This document shows positions 59,771 through 64,000 of a stretch of 64,000 bases of DNA, one piece after another (within the stretch, counting starts at the first letter, position 1; each line of letters opens with the position of its first letter). The position numbers and the translations under genes are program-made. A model generated the notes under the pieces. That model made no database searches. It saw only the letters and a program-made list of their open reading frames with translations, and had not been told where the DNA came from. The DNA is from Deroplatys truncata (lineage: Eukaryota > Arthropoda > Insecta > Mantodea > Mantidae). Location of the stretch: NCBI GenBank assembly GCA_030765065.1, contig CM060990.1, forward strand, positions 9,113,501-9,177,500, written 5' to 3'.

Positions 59771-59782
59771 CTCTTCAGAAGG

Positions 59783-60055
59783 TTGCTACCGTTTTTAAAG
59801 AGCGGAGCAAAAGCAGTCGGAAAGGAGGCCTTAAAGGCGGGCGCTCACGTTCTGTCTGATGTGGCTGTCGCGGGAGCAGCGCCAAAGGAAGCGCTCCAAC
59901 GGAGGCTCAAGGAGTCCGGATACAATTTAAAGCGAAAAGCCGACGAAAAGCTCGATGCCATGCTCGGTTCCGGGGCCAGGCGCCTCAAGAGAATAAAACC
60001 GAGCAAATCCAAAAAGAGCAAGCAGTCGAAGCTGAAACGCCGTAGGCGTAAGTAG
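59783..60055 (+). CDS. Small basic, amphipathic core-like protein (pX/pVI-like)
   Basis: A frame of about 90 codons; its start is uncertain. The N-terminal half is an alanine/glycine-rich amphipathic helix (LKSGAKAVGKEALKAGAHVL, then SDVAVAGAA). The second half is very basic and ends in lysine/arginine runs (KPSKSKKSKQSKLKRRRRK). This mix is typical of small virion proteins of adenovirus relatives that condense DNA (pX, pVII) or lyse membranes (pVI). The assignment is by composition and position between the two capsid genes only. Confidence 0.55.
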   Translation: MLPFLKSGAKAVGKEALKAGAHVLSDVAVAGAAPKEALQRRLKESGYNLKRKADEKLDAMLGSGARRLKRIKPSKSKKSKQSKLKRRRRK

Positions 60056-60072
60056 CAAGACGTATTTTCGTA

Positions 60073-61359
60073 ATGGCTGACGCGGCCGTCCACATGAGTT
60101 CCGAAATGGACCTCTTTACAGAGGTGCCGGCTCAGATGAGCATCGAGGAGTCACGGTTCCTATACCTAAACCCTCAAAACACTTTAATGAAAAATGCCCC
60201 CATCACCTTTCATTATTCCGGAAATGCGGACGATTACCTAGACTTGACCTACGTCGTACTCGAACTCATGGTGTGCATTGTAGATGACAAAGGAGAGGCC
60301 TTAAACAATGACGCTAACGCCGCTCTGGTCAGCAACGCCTTAAAATTCCTGTTTCAACAGGTGGAGGTAACCCTCAACAACGTCATCGTCTCCATGCCGC
60401 AGGCCGGTTACCCCTATAGAACCTACCTCGAGACGCTTCTCAATTACTCCGAAGATGCCATGAACACCAAACTAGAATCCACCCTCTGGAGAAAGGACAC
60501 GGCAGGCATCATGGACACTTTTATCGCCAATGCGGGTTTTCAGTGGCGTCAGGGGTTTAGCAAAGGGAGCAACGTCGTACAGCTAATCGGTCCTCTGTCC
60601 AACGCTCTTTTTAGACAGGATAAGCTGCTTTTGAACAACGTTAGCATGACCGTCAAGCTCACTCCCGCCTCTCCCCAGTTTTATCTGTTTTCCGACGTGG
60701 ATACCTATAAGGGGTACGCCGACATCGTGTCTGCCACGCTACGCTTAAAATCGGTGCGGCCCTCGCCAACCATAAAGCTCGCGCACCAGGCCGTGCTCGC
60801 AAAGGGCAACGCAAAGTACCATCTCAAGGACGTCAGCTTTCACGCTCTCAGCATCCCCAAGGAGTCCAGGGCAATGACGTTTAGCGACGTGTGCGTAGGA
60901 CAAGTTCCCAGGAGAGTGGTAGTAGCCATGGTCACCGACAAGGCCTATTCCGGCCATTTTAACTCAAATCCGTACAACTTGAAACATTTTAAAATGAACT
61001 TCTTTCAGCTCTACGTGAACGGGCAACCCGTTCCCTCCCAACGTCTGCAACCCGACTTTACAAAAGGTCACTATTTTCAATGCTTTCAAACCCTGCAGGA
61101 CGGCCTAGGCATTCATTTCAAGGACGAGGGACACTCCATCTCCAGAGAAACCTACCCGCAAGGGTATACGATAATGGTTTTCGATCTCACTGCAGACATG
61201 AGCGCTAACGAGTCTCACATCTCGGGTCAGCGCCACGGAACCGTCTCTATAAGCATCGGTTTTGCCGATAAATTGACAGAACCGGTCATACTTCTGCTTC
61301 TAGCGGAAATACATCGCACGGTCGAAATCGACGCCAACCGATCCATTTTGGTATCATGA
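60073..61359 (+). CDS. F54H12.2-like major capsid protein, 428 aa
   Basis: The ATG start reads MADAAVHMSSEMDLFTEVPA. The N-terminal pattern SEMDLFTEVPAQMSIEES, then PITFHYSGNADDYLDL, a FQQVEVTLNN strand and YPYRTYLETLLNYSEDA is that of the F54H12.2-like proteins encoded by Mavericks and related DNA viruses, which I take to be the major capsid protein. The length of about 430 residues is compatible with a compact double jelly roll. Strand-rich repeats continue to the end. It is open throughout and overlaps the protease start by the four bases ATGA (61,356-61,359), so the two genes are tightly coupled. Which of the two capsid-type genes forms the hexon-like capsomer is inferred. Confidence 0.75.
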   Translation: MADAAVHMSSEMDLFTEVPAQMSIEESRFLYLNPQNTLMKNAPITFHYSGNADDYLDLTYVVLELMVCIVDDKGEALNNDANAALVSNALKFLFQQVEVTLNNVIVSMPQAGYPYRTYLETLLNYSEDAMNTKLESTLWRKDTAGIMDTFIANAGFQWRQGFSKGSNVVQLIGPLSNALFRQDKLLLNNVSMTVKLTPASPQFYLFSDVDTYKGYADIVSATLRLKSVRPSPTIKLAHQAVLAKGNAKYHLKDVSFHALSIPKESRAMTFSDVCVGQVPRRVVVAMVTDKAYSGHFNSNPYNLKHFKMNFFQLYVNGQPVPSQRLQPDFTKGHYFQCFQTLQDGLGIHFKDEGHSISRETYPQGYTIMVFDLTADMSANESHISGQRHGTVSISIGFADKLTEPVILLLLAEIHRTVEIDANRSILVS

Positions 61360-61910
61360 ACACCTTGCAAATTCAACGGTTTCTATCGACATGCCCCTCT
61401 ACGCGCTCTCGATTTTTAGGCGTCTACCCCTGCGATGAACTTCCCGTACTTCACGGCATTCGAACGCCTCCCTTGGCGCTAGTGGCTAACACCGACCCCA
61501 GCACCAAATCCGAGCAACACTGGTTTTGCATCTTTGTGGACAAAAACTCGCATGGAGAATATTTTAACAGTTACGGCATAGGACCGCTTTCGCCCCATTT
61601 TCTCCGGTTCTTAAATTCGGTCTGCGGGACGCGTTGGTCCACCAACGCCAGAAGGCTGCAAGGTTTCGACAGCACCACTTGCGGTCATTACGTCATCGCC
61701 TACCTCACCCACCGCTGCTCCGGCTTACCTAAGCATAAATTCATCTCAAAATTTCACGTCAGCAATCACGCGCATAATGATGCCGTCATTCGCAAAACGT
61801 ACAAAGACGCATGCCGCGCAAAGTGCTCTGACGCTCAGCAAACTTGTCAACCCTTGAAGGTGAGTACGTGTGTGTGTGTATGTGTGTGTGTCACTATTCA
61901 TCACATCTAA
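61356..61910 (+). CDS. Adenain-type cysteine protease
   Basis: It starts at the ATG overlapping the capsid stop. The adenovirus-protease (C5/Ulp1-like) core is plain: His55 in EQHWFCIFVD, the acidic-position segment GEYFNSYG at about 68-74, and Cys109 in DSTTCGHYVIAYL. It would mature capsid precursors during assembly, as in adenoviruses and Polintons. The family-like part ends at about residue 165. The last codons run into a GT-rich stretch that looks non-coding. The position after the capsid gene mirrors adenovirus. Confidence 0.82.
   Translation: MNTLQIQRFLSTCPSTRSRFLGVYPCDELPVLHGIRTPPLALVANTDPSTKSEQHWFCIFVDKNSHGEYFNSYGIGPLSPHFLRFLNSVCGTRWSTNARRLQGFDSTTCGHYVIAYLTHRCSGLPKHKFISKFHVSNHAHNDAVIRKTYKDACRAKCSDAQQTCQPLKVSTCVCVCVCVTIHHI
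61866..61892. repeat. (GT)n tract
   Basis: A nearly perfect gt run of about 26 bp directly after the protease core. Confidence 0.8.
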
Positions 61911-61914
61911 CCTA

Positions 61915-62250
<336 letters not shown>

Positions 62251-62500
62251 ATGTCAAACCCCGACCACCTCGAAACCCGGGGAAAAAAGAAAACTACCCA
62301 TCTTCGACATCCAACAGCATCCCGACAGACCTGCTCTGCCAGAACAGTTCCAACACAGTGCAGTTGTGGGTCCTCTGGCGGATATCTACTTCCTCAACCC
62401 GCAACAAACTAAATTCGTCAGTGTGGGATTCTCCCCCAGTCGCCGCACCATCTCGTCGTCACCATTGCCAAATGTGGACAGCACAACGCAGTCGTCATGA
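62251..62500 (+). CDS. Unassigned Polinton-adjacent ORF fragment
   Basis: A frame open after the ATT tract contains KPGEKRKLPIFDIQQHPD and SAVVGPLADIYFLNPQQ, has a Ser-rich end and stops at 62,498-62,500. The stop overlaps the next gene's ATG (ATGA), which supports it as a true coding frame. Its start is not defined. I do not recognise the family. The base composition matches the capsid block, not the AT-rich host. Confidence 0.45.
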
Positions 62501-62952
62501 GTTCCTCTCAGTGGCACAAACTCGTCGAAGCCATCCCCATCATTCACAAACGCTTGAATGACCCACAGGGACGTCTACAGGAATTTCAATTCAGCGACAG
62601 CGTCACAATCGTGTTTAAGTTTGTGTTCGGAAAGCTAAAGCTCGTTTTCAAAGACTCACAAGGCGCATCCGTTACGCTCTACCAACAAGAATGGCACGTG
62701 TTGCATGACCTGCACCGCATCATTACCGACATCATGTATCACAAAAAGAAGGAAGAGATGGACGTGCAAAATCAAATCATGGAATACCACAAGTACATGC
62801 TTCACAACCATGCCTCCAACGTTCCCTTACATAACCTGAATTTCACGCAGTTCACCAAGTGCATACGGTGCGCCAATTTTAGAACATTCCTCGAGGTGCA
62901 TCATTTCCTCAACACCCATTTCGCACTGCGCATCTCACAAAATAGTCCTTAG
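62497..62952 (+). CDS. Hypothetical protein, 151 aa (weak PC4-like resemblance)
   Basis: An ATG start overlaps the upstream stop by ATGA. Residues 25-75 show a strand-strand-helix pattern (FQFSDSVTIVFKF, FGKLKLVFKD, then ASVTLYQQEWHVLHDL). It resembles the ssDNA-binding fold of transcription coactivator PC4/p15, where a curved sheet ending in FGK-like residues is followed by a helix opening with 'LxxxEW'. The C-terminal half is His-rich with KCIRCANFRTFLEVHH, a single CxxC plus histidines. The fold idea is inference from pattern alone. The ORF is open and intact in this window. Confidence 0.55.
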   Translation: MSSSQWHKLVEAIPIIHKRLNDPQGRLQEFQFSDSVTIVFKFVFGKLKLVFKDSQGASVTLYQQEWHVLHDLHRIITDIMYHKKKEEMDVQNQIMEYHKYMLHNHASNVPLHNLNFTQFTKCIRCANFRTFLEVHHFLNTHFALRISQNSP

Positions 62953-63022
62953 TGCGCATGTATTTCTACCAGCGTTCCAACCGCACCTCACCCAATCATC
63001 TCGCGCCCTTCGCTCTCGCATC

Positions 63023-63495
63023 ATGGGTTACAGAAATTACCTGTCGGTGTACTACCATGACAGTAAGGTGTTTAAAAACTACGAGGTGGACGGTCACCCC
63101 CATAAAAATACACCTTATGCACTTCGCTTCGTCGACAGCACCTACGACGGAAAATCCGTCTCCGCCAGAGTTCACAGCTGCGAAACCAAAATTCATTTTG
63201 TGCTATCTAACATGTCTTCAACGATATCCATTTCAAAGCAGATAAAGAAGACGCACAACATCAGTGGTTCCAATTTGTGCCCGCAAGAGGTTTATTCATC
63301 GTTTTCTACGAACAGCAATACATTTCCACAGACAAAATGCAGCAAATGTTAAACGAAAACCCCATGTGCTACAGCACGTGCTTAGCGGCGCATTTGGGTT
63401 GCGAATCACCCTATATCATACCCGATCACATTCACGGCGTTTGCATGTTCAGCACCGTTCAAAACAGAGTTCTCCTCCAAGAGGAAAACCGTTAA
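63023..63495 (+). pseudogene. Unassigned ORF region of the same block
   Basis: It begins at an ATG with MGYRNYLSVYYHDSKVFKNY and a strand-rich domain (SVSARVHSCETKIHFVL). Later in the region are ARGLFIVFYEQQYI, the Cys-bearing NENPMCYSTCLAAHLGC, and HGVCMFSTVQNRVLL. The wording looks like real protein, not chance translation. I know no family. The region is not a single clean frame. It sits 70 bp after the 151-aa ORF. Confidence 0.45.
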
Positions 63496-63529
63496 ATCAA
63501 CGGACACAGTGCTTTTCCTGCGGATGTTG

Positions 63530-63705
63530 TGCAATAATCGCTAAGCGCTTCCGGCGGATGTAGTGAACCTCCAACGAACGTTTCCCCCACCAGTGCTTCC
63601 CCCTGATGTGGTATTTCTCCAACGAACTTTTCCCCCACCAGTGCTTCCCCCTGATGTGGTAAATCTCCAACGAACGTTTCCCCCACCAGTGATTTCCTGC
63701 TTCCG
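63530..63705. repeat. 48-bp minisatellite, about 3.5 units
   Basis: The unit contains 'aacgaacgtttcccccacca', 'gtgcttccccctgatgtggt' and 'atttctcc'. The period is 48 bp, 16 codons, so both strands stay open (a Pro-rich LQRTFPPPVLPPDVV repeat on the plus strand). It is listed as a repeat, not a gene. Confidence 0.85.
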
Positions 63706-63774
63706 GCAGTTGGGTTATATTTATGCACGCGCATTCTTTTCCCCTTCATTCGGTGCTAGCCAGCCGTGGGGGGA

Positions 63775-63936
63775 ATGCCAGGACCGACGTGTAAAGACTT
63801 CCACTGCTCGTTTTGCTTTCACCAAACGTGCAGCTGCGAACTTAGGCACCATCTCACCCGCCTGTGCACGCAGTGTCAACTCGGTTTCTACGAAGACCTC
63901 GATCAACTCCACAAGCAAATTCAACAATTCCTTTGA
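63775..63936 (+). CDS. Small Cys/His-rich ORF, 53 aa
   Basis: It opens MPGPTCKDFHCSFC, continues TCSCELRHHL, has a CTQC and ends in a helical tail (EDLDQLHKQIQQFL). About eight Cys and five His in 53 residues suggest one or two zinc-binding sites. An ATG start and stop are both present. It is too short for a sure call, but the regular CxxC spacing is unlikely to be chance. The function is unknown. Confidence 0.45.
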   Translation: MPGPTCKDFHCSFCFHQTCSCELRHHLTRLCTQCQLGFYEDLDQLHKQIQQFL

Positions 63937-63959
63937 AGGTACTCCGCTAGAAACACCAC

Positions 63960-64000
63960 ATGAACTGCTTCATCGTGCTCTTTCGGTATCTCGATAACGA
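63960..64000 (+). CDS. Start of a further ORF, cut by the window edge
   Basis: An ATG at 63,960 opens MNCFIVLFRYLDN and is open to the last base. It begins shortly after the 53-aa ORF. Only 13 codons are visible, so no function can be given. Confidence 0.25.
   Translation, partial: MNCFIVLFRYLDN

Overview
The window is eukaryotic, most likely from an arthropod and probably an insect. The evidence is an AT-rich background, tRNA-derived SINEs, a LINE, a degenerate DDE transposase, several satellite and minisatellite arrays, and Polinton/Maverick-type virus-like elements. I found no host gene I could name, so the species group is inferred from repeat content only.

Layout. 1-12 kb is AT-rich intergenic DNA. 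It holds a decayed DDE transposase (1.14-2.18 kb), a decayed minus-strand LINE (about 2.55-7.1 kb), a second copy of the transposase 3' end (7.23-7.46 kb) and a SINE (9.5 kb). 12.05-23.13 kb is one tandem satellite array of 60-bp and 58-bp monomers in higher-order units of about 2.4-3.2 kb, with three near-identical copies. 23.1-39 kb is mostly unannotatable AT-rich DNA with three SINEs, a LINE 3' fragment and a 91-bp minisatellite. 39-42 kb is a minisatellite of about 71 bp with an internally inverted block, followed by a short acgtaac-rich array.

42.3-46.3 kb is a minus-strand fossil gene for a protein-primed family B DNA polymerase with zinc fingers and an endonuclease VII-like domain. Two tandem TATA-bearing units precede it. 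46.5-52.3 kb is dense in repeats: SINE-derived tandem units, a 274-bp duplication, an imperfect hairpin, a cluster of ATGGCGG motifs, and a 350-bp unit in three copies. 52.4-64 kb is a plus-strand, GC-richer Polinton/Maverick. Its parts run from PolB through a packaging ATPase remnant, small proteins, a retroviral-type integrase with a chromodomain, a minor capsid-like protein, a small basic protein and an F54H12.2-like capsid protein to an adenain-type protease. Unassigned ORFs then continue to the window edge. The polymerase half is broken in several places, while the capsid-protease half is largely open, so the copy looks dead but not very old.

The most noteworthy items are the two different PolB lineages 7 kb apart on opposite strands, the adenovirus-like order of the capsid block, the unassigned ORF block after the protease, and the recently amplified satellite whose 20-codon period keeps long frames open on both strands.
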